Assembly (NCBI GenBank): GCA_900088475.1
Contig: FLMG01003876.1
Coordinates: forward strand, 1 to 64,000
DNA length: 64,000 nt
From: Hyphochytrium catenoides
Lineage: Eukaryota; Sar; Hyphochytriomycetes; Hyphochytriales; Hyphochytriaceae
Reading direction: 5' to 3'
Below the pieces are notes generated by a model. It was given only the letters and a program-made list of their open reading frames with translations, was not told the DNA's origin and did no database searches. The position numbers and the translations under genes were made by a program. This document shows, piece after piece, positions 1 to 11,193 of the stretch. The first letter of the stretch is position 1. The number at the start of each line of letters is the position of its first letter.

Positions 1-1289
1 CTCTCTCTCTCTCTGCCTTTTGAAAATGGTCTGGGTTGTCTGTCCGTTCGCCGCTTGGCTCCCATGTTCCTTATCTCTTGATGAGACGGTGGTCCAGGGT
101 CCAGCTCCTGATGCGAAGCCATCATCTTGGGGAGGACCTCAATAGTAGGATAGCTTGCCAAGATTAGCAATAGGCTTAACCGCAGTAGTAATAAGAGATG
201 ATGATGTCTGTAACGGATTCTCACCGTTCTCCCACAGGAAGGTTCCTTCTCCCTCTCCGGCCCGCCTCGCGCTCTCTTATCTACTGCCTGAGATTACCTG
301 CAGGAGCAAGGGCTAAACGCTTCTTAGTCACCGCGCGAACGAGCAGAATCCTTGCTGTTTCCCTCGCCTCTTCTATTCCCTCTCTCCTCTCACCCATCTT
401 GTACCCTTTAGCGGTCCGTCTTTGAGTAGAGCTTTTCAGTAGGATGCATCACAATGAAACTCATATCTTAAAAAGGGCTGTTGGGAGGATCGTCAAGATA
501 TGTCTTCGCCTTCAATGGCGTTGACTTGCCGACATACATAGGTGTCATGGGTACCCTGTTCCACTCGTTCCGTCTAGGTTCTTGTAGTGCTATTCGATCA
601 AATGGCGAATGTGGGATAGAGAGAGGTATAGTGCTCTTTTTTAAGATAGGAGACTCAGGTTGAAGCACCAAAGCAAGGCAGGAGCGAGTAAACGTAAGGA
701 TACACGGGCCAGTACTCGCAGAAGATGGCAGTCATCTAGATTGAATAAGACAGTTCACGTCGGACAATTGTCTTTCAGCAAAGACTCTAAGGGCTGTGGG
801 TTGCTCGAGCACGTTGGGCCAACGTTAGCACATGGTAACAGCCCCAGCAGATTGTTTATGTCAGTCACATGCAGCGCCATTTAGCTATTAAACCTTAACC
901 GCGTGTGAAGCATCTACGTGGTCCACAAAGAATGTACTCTTATCACAATTCTCCTTCGGATTCTAGGGTTCACATTCTCTGGCTCTTTAGTATCGAAAAA
1001 CAAGGCCTATCTCTGTCACAACTAGTCTTGTTAGCGAGACATATTGTTCCAGCAGTGGACCGCATCCTTAGGGATCTTCGCTCACATGGAGACGCCCTCA
1101 AATGCTCGAATAAGCCGCTGATTTCCACTCTGGGCACCATTGATAACGCCAGATCCGACGGGTCAGCGGATCTGTCGCAGTATGAGTGCCTGTTGCATTG
1201 ACTACCAAGCAATATTATCGATACAACAAGAGTGAGAAGATAACCCCTTTTATTCCGCCTTCATATTTGACAGACAGCAGCCGAGTCCT
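1..1289. other. No supported gene; CT microsatellite at the left edge
   Basis: The stretch opens with a (CT)8 run. The longest open frames (about 75-98 codons) lack splice-supported continuation, recognisable motifs or protein-like composition, and they occur on both strands at once. I see no tRNA or rRNA. It holds the 3' flank of the minus-strand eL22 gene, whose stop is at 1290. Confidence 0.5.
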
Positions 1290-1752
1290 TTATTCAGCAG
1301 CCTCGCTGCTGATGTTGAAGTATCTGAGCTCATAGGTGTTCTTGCTGGAAGCAATTACGTGAAGGTAGTCACGGAGCTGTTGCTTCTTGAGGTACTTCTT
1401 GGTAAGGTACTTGAGGTATCTCTTGGAGAACGGGATGTTGGCAACCACGTGGATCTTGGTCTTGTCACGAGAGATGGTGACTGTGTATATTATAGGCAAC
1501 AACATCAGTCATGGAGTGACGGTACCCAGTAACAGAGAAAGCGCCCTCAAATTTACCTGCATCGCCAAGTACACCGGTCTTTCCGTTGACCTTGATGCGG
1601 TCGTGAAGGAACTTCTCGAAAGAAGCTGGGTCAAGAACGTGGTCCTCAACTGGGATGCTGCAGTCAAGGGTGAACCTGAGCACCTGCTTCTTCTTGCCCT
1701 TGCCAGCCTTGCCCTTGGCAGCGACAGCCTTGGAGGTCTTAGGAGTCTGCTT
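1290..1752 (-). CDS. RPL22: 60S ribosomal protein eL22 (RPL22), first exon unresolved
   Basis: Structural protein of the large cytosolic ribosomal subunit. Two exons are clear: 1557-1752 and 1290-1480, joined across a 76-bp intron (1481-1556, gtaaat...acacag). The first encodes a basic [10 protein letters not shown] stretch followed by [18 protein letters not shown] and ERIKVNGK-like residues. The second encodes the family hallmark [17 protein letters not shown] and a C-terminus [13 protein letters not shown]. This follows human RPL22 closely in order and length, though the acidic tail is shorter. A 3' splice site (ccctacag) lies directly upstream of 1752, so the start codon is in an upstream exon. 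The ATG at 1847-1845 with a GTAAC donor is nearby, but joining it gives the wrong phase, so the true first exon is left open. It is probably very short, as is common in ribosomal protein genes. Confidence 0.93.
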
Positions 1753-1852
1753 CTGTAGGGCCAGCGGAACAAACGAAGAGAATAGAGAGTTAGTGTTAAG
1801 TTACCCGCTTTCCCGCTCCCGCTTAGCAAGGCTAGGGTCGCCGGCATAGTCG

Positions 1853-3515
1853 CAATTCAGGCCCATTCAGCTGCATGTCGGTCACCAACAGAGAAGAGGG
1901 CTCTGTGATGGCAAAGCTTTCCACCACGTTGTGTCATTCTTGCCCTGTCAATCAAAGCAGTGCTGATGTCCACGAAGGATATCAGCCTTTAACAAAGATT
2001 GGGCAGAGAAGATGTCTCTGAGTGCCGTCCATACCAGAGAAGGGTGCTCTGAATGACGGTTATGGGCTTTCTGACCTCAACGACGTCCGTAGCCCTTCGC
2101 ACAAAACCACTTCAGGGCAGACCAATCTGTGCCCTAGCTATCTCTGCAGACGGCTAGGTCTCAGATTCAGTGCCAAGAAGAGTTTAAGGACGAGGATGGC
2201 AGACGTCAGATGGTGGCCTATTGGCCACTGCGCAGCAGGAGCAGGCCATCTTTATGTGACGACTTACAGTGACAGCCATTATTGTTGGGTGTAAGGGGAT
2301 ACAAGCTCCAAAAGGCTGCGTCTGCTGTGTCTCTCAATGCAAAGTGAGGTCTCCACTTCCAGACATCTGGTCCTCCAGGTGAAGCTTTCCTCTGCTGTCT
2401 GAAGCTCAAATTTCCATTGGATTTCCCCTTCAGTGGCACTCAACCAGTCACTAAAGACGGTGCCCCTTCCCTGGCTTGCGGTGTCACCCCCTCAGGCACA
2501 TCTAAGATAAAACCTGAGAGGGAATGGGGGCAGCCCCCGAGTTGGTGATTTGGAGAAGAGGGATGACCCTCGCTTTCTTCACAATCAACGCAGTCCAGCT
2601 GCAATACATGGATGATCAGGACTGTACAGATCAAGAATGTAAAGATAACGTTACCCGCTCCCTGACCTCGAAGCTCTGTATTCGACCCGAACACTCCAGT
2701 ACTACAACTACATCTCTCTCTCTACAGTACTGTACTGGTCTACCCGCGATCATGTAATAAGCTACGAACAACCGTTTTAGATTGCTGTGTGCGCGCTGTG
2801 TGTCTTTCCTTGTACAGTCATGGGCCCGGCCATTATTATTCTGAACAAGGGGCCCAAAGAATGCTTTTTTCAGTTCATCATCACACTAGAGGGCATACCC
2901 ATTCCGAACCGGCATATGACGTTTCGCTTTGACGCTGCTTGCTTCCTCCGTTCTGTCTCTCCCTCAGCTCCTGGTCCTGGGTCATGGGGCCTGGAGCTAC
3001 AAGCCCGCCAGCGGAGTGGCGCCGCCGCCGCCGCCGCCGCAGCAGCAGCTGAGACCGGTGGGCGCGCGAGGAGAGAGCACGCAGTGAAGCCGCGGGCCTT
3101 GGTGGGTGCTGCCTCGGTCTCATTATTGAGCTCTCGCTTCAGGTTGCTCTTCTATCTGCTGCCTCCTTTTGGCTCTTCTATCAGTCCACTTTGGTCCCCT
3201 GCCATTCCTTGGTTTCTCGTTCTGAGGTTGGTACTTGGGGCGTGCGGCTCTCATCTTGAGCTTTCAATCTAAGATGCGAGAGGAGCGGACTACCTATGAC
3301 TTTAAGTGATTGGTTGATCCAAACTGTTTCTAATGCTTCTGCCTCTGCGCTTTGAAGCAATGGCTCCGCACTTGAAGTAGCAGAAGAGGAGCCTGCGGAT
3401 AATCTGTGACATGTTATCCAAGTCTCAGCTGGACTCGGCTGGCCCCAAAGCCCTGAGCCGCACTAGACTCGATAGCTAGCTCTATGTCTGCCGTCTCTTG
3501 TCTGTCCTGACCAAG
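1853..3515. other. Intergenic region with GCC/GCA triplet repeat
   Basis: No gene is supported here. A (GCC)7 run at about 3020-3040 passes directly into (GCA)3 at 3039-3049, around 470 bp upstream of the start codon of the next plus-strand gene, so it may lie in that gene's promoter or leader. A 161-codon open frame covers the repeat (2787-3272), but its composition is explained by the triplet run and nothing joins it to the gene downstream. Confidence 0.45.
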
Positions 3516-6500
3516 ATGATGCAACCCACCCCCCGCTGGTCCGTGGGCATCCTTCTGCTCGGAGCTATCATCTTAGTCCTTCACAGCCACTTCAACGTAA
3601 CCTGGAAAGCCGTAGCCACGGGTTCTATCCCGCCGATAGACATCGTGGTCAAGCTCCAATATGACTACACAGAACTCGGCAAGGACCTTATCTTTTATAA
3701 GGAGGGTCAGACTCCTGATGGGGCCTACCACGGCTGGTCCATTCTCCGCCGAAACTTCGAAGCCAACTTCATTCAGGACCTTGCCAATAGCTTAGACATT
3801 CCGCCCGGCAGCATGTTTGTGGAAAATATTGTTCCGGGAGCCTATCATTATACCTGGACGGGAGAGGAAGGATCTTGGTCGGCCAATTTTGAGGAACCAG
3901 GGACGACGCTGCACACGCCGGTCATTTTGGTGCATTTCTCCCTTTCTGGCTTGGCTGTGGACCGCATAGCAAGTGCCGTAAAGACTCTAACACGTTACTC
4001 TTTAGATGTGTCGAGTCCCCTTTATGAAGGGCTAGTCTTCGATCGTCTGGAGGCTGACAGCACTGTTGGCATTCACGTTCGTCAGTGGGACACTTCCATC
4101 CGTATCCTTTACTCTATGGAGATTATTGGGACCAGAGATTCAGATAAGAGGAAAGTTTTCGATTCTCTCTTTATTGAAGACATTGCAAGGGCGCTAACCA
4201 TCTCAGCATCCCGAGTGGAAGTCCTTTATATCATACCCGACGGCGGGGGAGAGGACGTCACCTTTACAAGCCAAGTCATTGTCAAGTTCCGTCTCTACCC
4301 TAAGACCGACCCCTCAGGACCCAGCGAGTTATCTGTTGATGCAGCACTGCGGGTGTTGCTGTCACAAGTCCAGGATGAGGGCAGTTCCCTCTATAGTGGC
4401 AATGTTACCATTAGAACGGACCCAGCTTTTGGTCTTGGAGGGGTCAATGGCGTGCCACGGCGAAGGGCGCGACCGTTTGCTCCCATTCGTAGTCCCCTGA
4501 TAGGTAGGTTGGTCAAGAAAAGTCTAAACCTAACCGCCAGCACGCCTAATTGCCCTCTTACTACCCAGAGGAAGAATGGGTTGATCTGGAAGCCTGCTGG
4601 GACACCTTGCGATGCATTAGAGGCTACCAAGGCAAGGCCCATCTATCTAATTGCTCTCGATACATGGTGATAGGACTAACTTCTACACCTGTGCAACCAC
4701 CCCGATAGATTATGATCTAGAGCTCGGTCAGTACACAGGATTCTTTCATCAGATCTATCGCGATGGGGAGCGAAGACCATCTAGTCTCGTGGCTCTGTTT
4801 GAGCAGTGGAGAGCCGGAACCAGCGGCTGGCGAGAGCGTAACAGCATGTCAGCTAATCAAGAGCTCCCATTGATTGGAGGATCATTAGCTGGAGCACATT
4901 TTGATACCTTCGCTCGCCCTCTTTCGTCTCCTTGGAGGGATCTAGTGCTGAATAAAGCAGAACTGCAGCGTTCCCTGGATAATCTGCAGCGGAGGATCAA
5001 CAAGCTGCATCGACAGATGGAAGAATTGAAAGCCATAAACGCCTTCAACCGTGATCTCAACTTCGGCTTTCAGCCCAATCTTTTCAACTTTTCAGCATGG
5101 CAGAACCTCCAGCTTCCCGCCCAGGTTGACGGAGAGCCTGATGTGAACAATATCAGAAGAGCTACTACCCAGATGCTTGCGGAACTGGAGGAGACCCTTC
5201 AAGCGCTGAAAGTTGAACGAGATGCTCTGGCAGCTTCTGAATGTGAAACCTGTGAAGTGCTTATTGACACGAGCGCTCTGACCGTCACTTTGGACGGGAG
5301 TATAATCGCGTCAGGTGAGGGTTCTTCTTGGAAACGGCGCGACTGGATGCGCTGAGATCACCTTCCTCCCACAGGTATAGCAGCTTCGACGGAAAAGGGG
5401 ACTGAAGTGGCTGTCTTCAACTTTGGTGCCATAGACCTGGTAAGGCGAGGTTTGCTTTGCTGATGACCCCTGACTCTGGTCGGCCTAAAAGATCCTCCCT
5501 GCCATACTCCGGTATCATGGGCAGGGTCCGGAAGTCAATGTTCGTCTCTTTGGTCTTCGGGGCTTGGTGCTGATGAGCCGGAGCTCTGTTTGCCTTGACA
5601 CGAAGCTCAGTGCTCTTCCAGGCACTCTAGGCGGCTTTGCTGGGTCTTTGCGACTCCCTTCCGGTGACGGTTTGATAGATCCTCGAGGCAGAAAGGACTG
5701 GAGCCCCTTCAAACATAATGGACCGGGAGGCCCGTCTGCCGGACAGTTTATGTTCACTATCACCACCAGCGGAAGAGGTGAAGATGAGGTGCAGAGAATC
5801 CAAACCGAGGTCTGTCTCCATTCCCTTATCTTTGTCTGACAGCCGATATATTGACCCCTTCGCTTACACTCCTGCAGGCAGCGCCAGGGCAAACAATTTC
5901 GGGGTACTTCCGGTTGGAGCTGTGGCCTCGCTGTCACGATGCTGACCAGAGCCTTAGAAAAGTAGGTGCACTGACGGAAACGACCGTCTTGGAAGCCACA
6001 GCCTGTGGGCTCTCCATTCAGCGCACTGGTCCTCTGCCGAGTGATATATCCGCTTCGCAGCTACAGGAAGTGATAGAACAGGCACTGCCAGCGGCAGGCC
6101 GTGTGTCAGTCGCGAGGTCAAAGCAAGATTCCCAAAGGGGCTTTACATGGGATATCACCTTTCTCTCTGCGGTAGGCGATGTCAATCAGCTCACTGCCGT
6201 CAGTGAGCTGCACGGCATAGGTGCTAGAATCTCTGTGCAGACAGTGAGTGAGGCTAAGTCCATTCGTGGGACCTTCCAGCTACGAATGACTCTAGGGGCT
6301 CAAGGCGCAGCGAACTATAGCTCAAAGATACTGACTATTCCTTCCAATGTTCGAGCTGACGTCCTGCGGTCAGAGATTAGGTGTGCCTTTGCTGGGCTTC
6401 TATCTGTCGTTGCTGAAAGATCAGATCCGGTGGGGAGAGGAAAATGTGATGATGGCCGCTGTGTGAACGGACCCACACGCGAGGGAGGCTATACGTGGAC

Positions 6501-9500
6501 TGTCCTGCTGTCAGTTACGTCCGCTGCCAACTACAGCGTGCCCTCACCTTCTGCAGTTGGCGGGTCTCCCCGGTCACTACTGCAGAGCTTCGGCGCGGAG
6601 CACGGTCCGCCCCACTTGGAGCTTGTAGTGTCACAGTCGCAGCTTTCTGGCCCATCTGGTACCGCTGTGTCTCTTAGCACCGGCATAGCCTCACAGTCGG
6701 GTTTCTTTGGAAACCTGCAGGTGGACGATCATCTTCCCTTCTATATGAGCTATGGTAGGGAAACCTATTGGTGCATCGCTTATCCTCCTTCCCGTGCGTC
6801 ACATTTATTGGCCAGTGACTAACCTGTTCTTCGCTGTGTTCTTCTCTCGCGATTCTACCTTGTCAGGAGGAAGTGGGGCCAGCCACGGTGGACAGGGCGG
6901 TCTGTCGGGGATGGAAGTGGGTCAAGGCGAAACGAAGATGACGGGAGCTCCCTATAATACTGCGGTCAGTATTCAGGGTCTTAAGTAGATTGTGTCTCCC
7001 GTTTGTATGCAAGCTGTCGAGGGCACATCCTCCTCAACAGCCCTTGGGCAACTGAAGTCTTTTTCTCTCACAATGTTGTCTCTTAGAATCTCAGCGATGA
7101 TTTGATTGGCGGTAGTGGCGGCGCCGGGGGCGGCCGAAATGTCTTTGACATCCTTCCTATAGCGGATCCCTCTGGGAAGGGCGGGTCGGGAGGAGGAGTC
7201 ATAGAAATATCAGCAGTGAACGACCTTATCATCGGCCCACTTGGAAGTATCACACTTGACGGAGGCAATGGAACAGCAGGCGTTTGGGGAGGCGGAGGAG
7301 GAAGGTGAAGAAGCCTTCCCAGTATATGACGGGAGAACCTTAACCATCTAACGCTTCTCCCTCCTCACGGCGCAGTGGCGGCGCTCTGGTTCTGTCCTCA
7401 GGCGGCGTCATTGTGAACAGAGGAAAACTACTAGTCAGAGGAGGCAGTGGAGGCTCTAGCACTTCTCTTGCAATCAATAAGGGCGACTCTATCCATCCTG
7501 GCGGAGGAGGAGGTGGAGGCGGAGGCCGTGTCGCTATTTATGCAGAATCCTTCAGCGACTTTGGCGAGATAAACGTCAACGGAGGTGCTGGAGGAGCAGG
7601 ACCAGACGGAGCAGGAGGCCAGACAGGGGCCAAAGGGACAATATCCATGGAGATCCGGGCAACATCAAGCTTCTACATTGATCGAGGGCTTTCTCAAGGT
7701 GCAGAAGGCTCCAACTCTTCTTTGTTATTGCGGGTCAGTGACGAGGCGTTGAGGGGGCTGCCAAAGCAATTGAACCTGCAAACAGTTTCTAGGCTTGGGC
7801 CAAGCTACCTCCTGCCGCCAAAATCGAATCAGCGGCCATCCCGTGTGCTCTTCTATATCAAAGTTCGCAGGCTGCCGCAGCGCAATCCAGGAAGGAAGAG
7901 AGAAGGCTCTCTGGGCCAATCGTCAACAGCCAACCGCTGGATGGCTGCATTGCTACTGACCGGTTCAGAACAAGAGAGCTCAAGCTATCTGGGTTTTGCT
8001 GCCACTCACAGAGGCTTCCTGCATGGACAAAGCATTCTAGCTTTAGACGGTGCGGAAGCCTTCGTTTGCCTTATTGTCGGGCCTCTTTCCAAGTGTTAGT
8101 CGATTATTGTCTCTATCTATGGAACTGTCTATCATAAGCTCTGTTTCCTTCTTTTGGGATCGCGCTCTGCACCTCTTCCTATCTTTCTCCCTGACTGCCT
8201 GTTAACACTCCTGATTCACCAGAAACGTCCGACCTTGTGGGCGGGAATGCTGTCCTGATGGGAAAATGGTACAAAGTTGACATTCGCTTGAACTGGGCCA
8301 ATAGTTCCTACGACATCCTGCTGGATGACTGGGAAAAGGCAAGAGCCGCTACCAGGATTGGAGCTCTTCTTCTCCTATCTCTTTCTGTGTTCTCCTATCT
8401 TCTGATCCGTCTCCCATCTGCCCCCATCGGCTAAACGTGCCTGTCCAGGTCCATGGTGCCCCCTTTACAGGGCTAAGTAGTATCCGCTCTGTCAGAGTCC
8501 ATTCGATGCTCAGGGGAACGGTCTGGTTTGATCAGGTAAGAGGGCCTGGCAACAGTCCCAAGGCAAGGGAACATGGGATGGAGCGGCAAGGGTGCCTGAA
8601 CCTAGCTGACTGGTCCTTGTTATCAGGATAGTATTGTCCTCTCTGTTCTTCTCTCCTTCTTCACTCTTCTTTCTGTTGATTCTCTCTCGGTTTCCTGTGT
8701 GCTCTTTCTCATCACATATCCCCGTCTTCCTGGTTCCGCTATGTCCTTCGTTGTCTTTCTGATGCTTTCTTCTATCAGATCCATCTTGGCCCCGATCATA
8801 CGATGGGGTTCAGATGCCCCAACCTAAAAGCCGACAGCAGTGGATCTGGGCTGGATTCATCTTACCGAAGTCAAGAGACAGCCGAAGAGATAGCACTTCC
8901 TCTGGGCGGAGTCGATGTGTTTAGCCCTCGGCAGGTACCACACTCCTTACCACCAGACCCAACGTCGGGAACTAACTACCATCATTAACAACGTAGCGCC
9001 ACTCCTCCCATCTCTCGAAGCGTGCCATGTGGAGCACCGTCGGGTTGGTAGTAAACGAAGGGAAGAAGCATTTGGAAGTTAGAGATGACACACCCTTGAC
9101 ACCCAATGATGAGGACTTTCTTGGGCCAGAAGATGCATTCTCGGGCCTCCAACTTGGAGCTTTTGTTGACATCCCATTGGCAGAGATTGAGGATAGAGAA
9201 GGAGGAGGCCACATTGGAGGCGAGGCTGACGAAGGTAAGAGACTCTGTTCTGAATTTCAGGTCCCCTTTTAACTTTTCCGGCTCTCCGCAGACACCTTTC
9301 CTTGGGACCAGCCACCCATTGAGGAGACTGGAAGGAAGGTGTCGTCGGTCTGGTATGGCGTCCATACCAATCCCCAGCCTACGGTCTCAGAACCTAGTAA
9401 GGGAGGAATCTTCGCCTGCTCGACGAGAGATTATTTCACTTGGAGGCGTGAGGGCGTGATGGTAAGTGAAGGAAGACGCAGTCATAAAGCAACTGAGACA

Positions 9501-10965
9501 TTTGGACAGACCCTGAAGAGATACTATCTGGAACTGACGGATCTCTCAATTTCTTCCTTCAATTGTCTGATGGACTTCCTCTCAACTGTTAGTCGTCCCA
9601 CTTCATCTCTCGTCTGGGCGTGTGTCCCTCTCTACTTAGCCTGCTACGTTGTTGACTCATATTTCCTGCTTTCCCTTCCCACAGCTTCACTTTGAGAACC
9701 TCACGGATATGGTGAGAGGGACGCCCGACCTGCTACGACCAACTGATGTAAAAGTCATTCATAACAAAAAGGACCAACGTTACGTTCTGTGGATGGGGCT
9801 CGAAAGCTCCGTCTCCCGCCCTGGCCTGGCCGGTGTCGCTGTAAGCAGCAGTTATAACGGGCCCTTCACCTTCGTTCGTAGCTTCTTCCCTGACGGTAAC
9901 GCCACTTATGGTCATACCGTCGTACTGGATGAGGAGAGAGAGAGCGCATACCTAATTCAACCCTTCACGGCCTCCATTGAGATGGTTATTCCTGAGGCGG
10001 TCATGAATCCTCTCTGGGAGAGCGTGAAGGTCATGCCTAATAGTGCACCTGACGAGCCGGCCAAGGTGGACTTTGCCCTCAACTACCACCGGGCCAAGTA
10101 TGCTCCAGAGTACGATGACTATCATGATATCTACCTTCAGATCTGGAGACATGAAAATGTTGCGCAGGGCATCCTTTGCATTGACAAGAAGACAAGGGCG
10201 GTGCGAGAGCTGCAAGGCATTAGGACCTGCCTGAATAGTGAAGAGAAGGTGATCTTGGGGCAGGGCCAACCTGCTATTCACTCAAGATTCAAGGATCCCA
10301 CGGTACTCAAGAACAGTCTCTGGCGGCCAGATTCTGTGCCGACAGTTCGAGCCCAGCCTTGGTGGAACAACTACATAGACGGCGTCTGCGGCCGCAGAGA
10401 CTTCACTGATGGGTTAGATCGGTATGATCAGGAGCTATATCTGCGCAGTAGCGCTTTTTATCCTGACAGCAGCGGCAAGCTGGATGCTGGGACAATGAAG
10501 GGCAAGCTGAAGCGTAGAACGGTTCTTCCTGATCGTTCCAACTGCAGCAACATCGTCGATAATCCTGTCCATCCCACCCTGCCAGACTCCAGGATCGGCC
10601 CGCCAAAGAAAGTAGAGACACGCCATGCCAGGTTTATCGCTATCAGACAACTGACGTCTGACTTCCTGGACACCACGGGCGTCCTCCACCTTATTGAAGG
10701 AGGTTTCCAAAACAATAAGCTTCCGTCAGATCTCATCGACGTCTGCCGCCAGCTGTCATGGGACGCTGGAGCAGAGCTGCGGACAAGCTTCCAGCCTCCA
10801 CAAGTTATTCCTGAGTTGACAACGGCCCGTAACTGGAAAACTCGTTACAGCCAATACATCCTCCACTACAATGACAGAGCCTGGGACTCACCCGCATGCC
10901 TGAATGATAAAGACTGTCCAGTGAATTTCAAGGACCAGCTACTAGACATTAAGGAGGCAGACTGA
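3516..10965 (+). CDS. Membrane-anchored extracellular protein: repeat modules, glycine-rich blocks, LamG-like region and GH43-like domain
   Basis: My model has 15 exons: 3516-4503, 4569-4666, 4732-5314, 5375-5439, 5492-5809, 5878-6754, 6867-6964, 7087-7304, 7376-8049, 8223-8338, 8449-8535, 8779-8934, 8997-9234, 9292-9461, 9685-10965. All phases close and the product is about 1,988 residues. The first ATG (3516, a second at 3519) is followed by a hydrophobic stretch, WSVGILLLGAIILVLH, so it is a type-II signal anchor or signal peptide. Next come a roughly 330-residue globular region, a coiled coil (LQRSLDNLQRRINKLHRQ), and modules of the form GxFxLxMTL...GGYTWTVLLS, a repeat I associate with stramenopile surface proteins. 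Glycine-rich blocks follow (GGGGGGGGGRVAIYAES), then a LamG-like region (WYKVDIRLNW, TVWFDQIHLG) and a five-bladed-propeller GH43-like domain (KGGIFACSTRDYFTW, YVLWMGLES, GHTVVLDEE). The function is probably cell-wall or surface glycan binding or hydrolysis; activity is not shown. The exon 9 donor (gac g|gtgcgg) is the weakest junction, and one intron (8339-8448) is GC-AG. Confidence 0.8.
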
Positions 10966-11193
10966 CCTCCTTTGCGAGTGGAGGATGAGAGACGCTTTCT
11001 GTGGCGATGATGGCTAAAAGGGGGCCACGATAGGATAGAGCAAAAGCGAAGGAGGCGAGTGCATGGGGCTAGCGACCCGTTGACTGCTGCTCACGGCACG
11101 AGGCCTAGAAATTCTAGATCTGCTTGAGCTCTTTCTATTAGCAGCCATACAATAATAAACGAGATGGCCCTCTCATATCGCGGAAGTAACCAT

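Noticed and set aside
905-1201. 98-codon frame upstream of eL22
   Set aside because: An 80-codon frame overlaps it on the other strand and neither shows conserved features.
2787-3272. 161-codon frame with an alanine run
   Set aside because: Length comes from the GCC/GCA triplet repeat; no link to the downstream gene.
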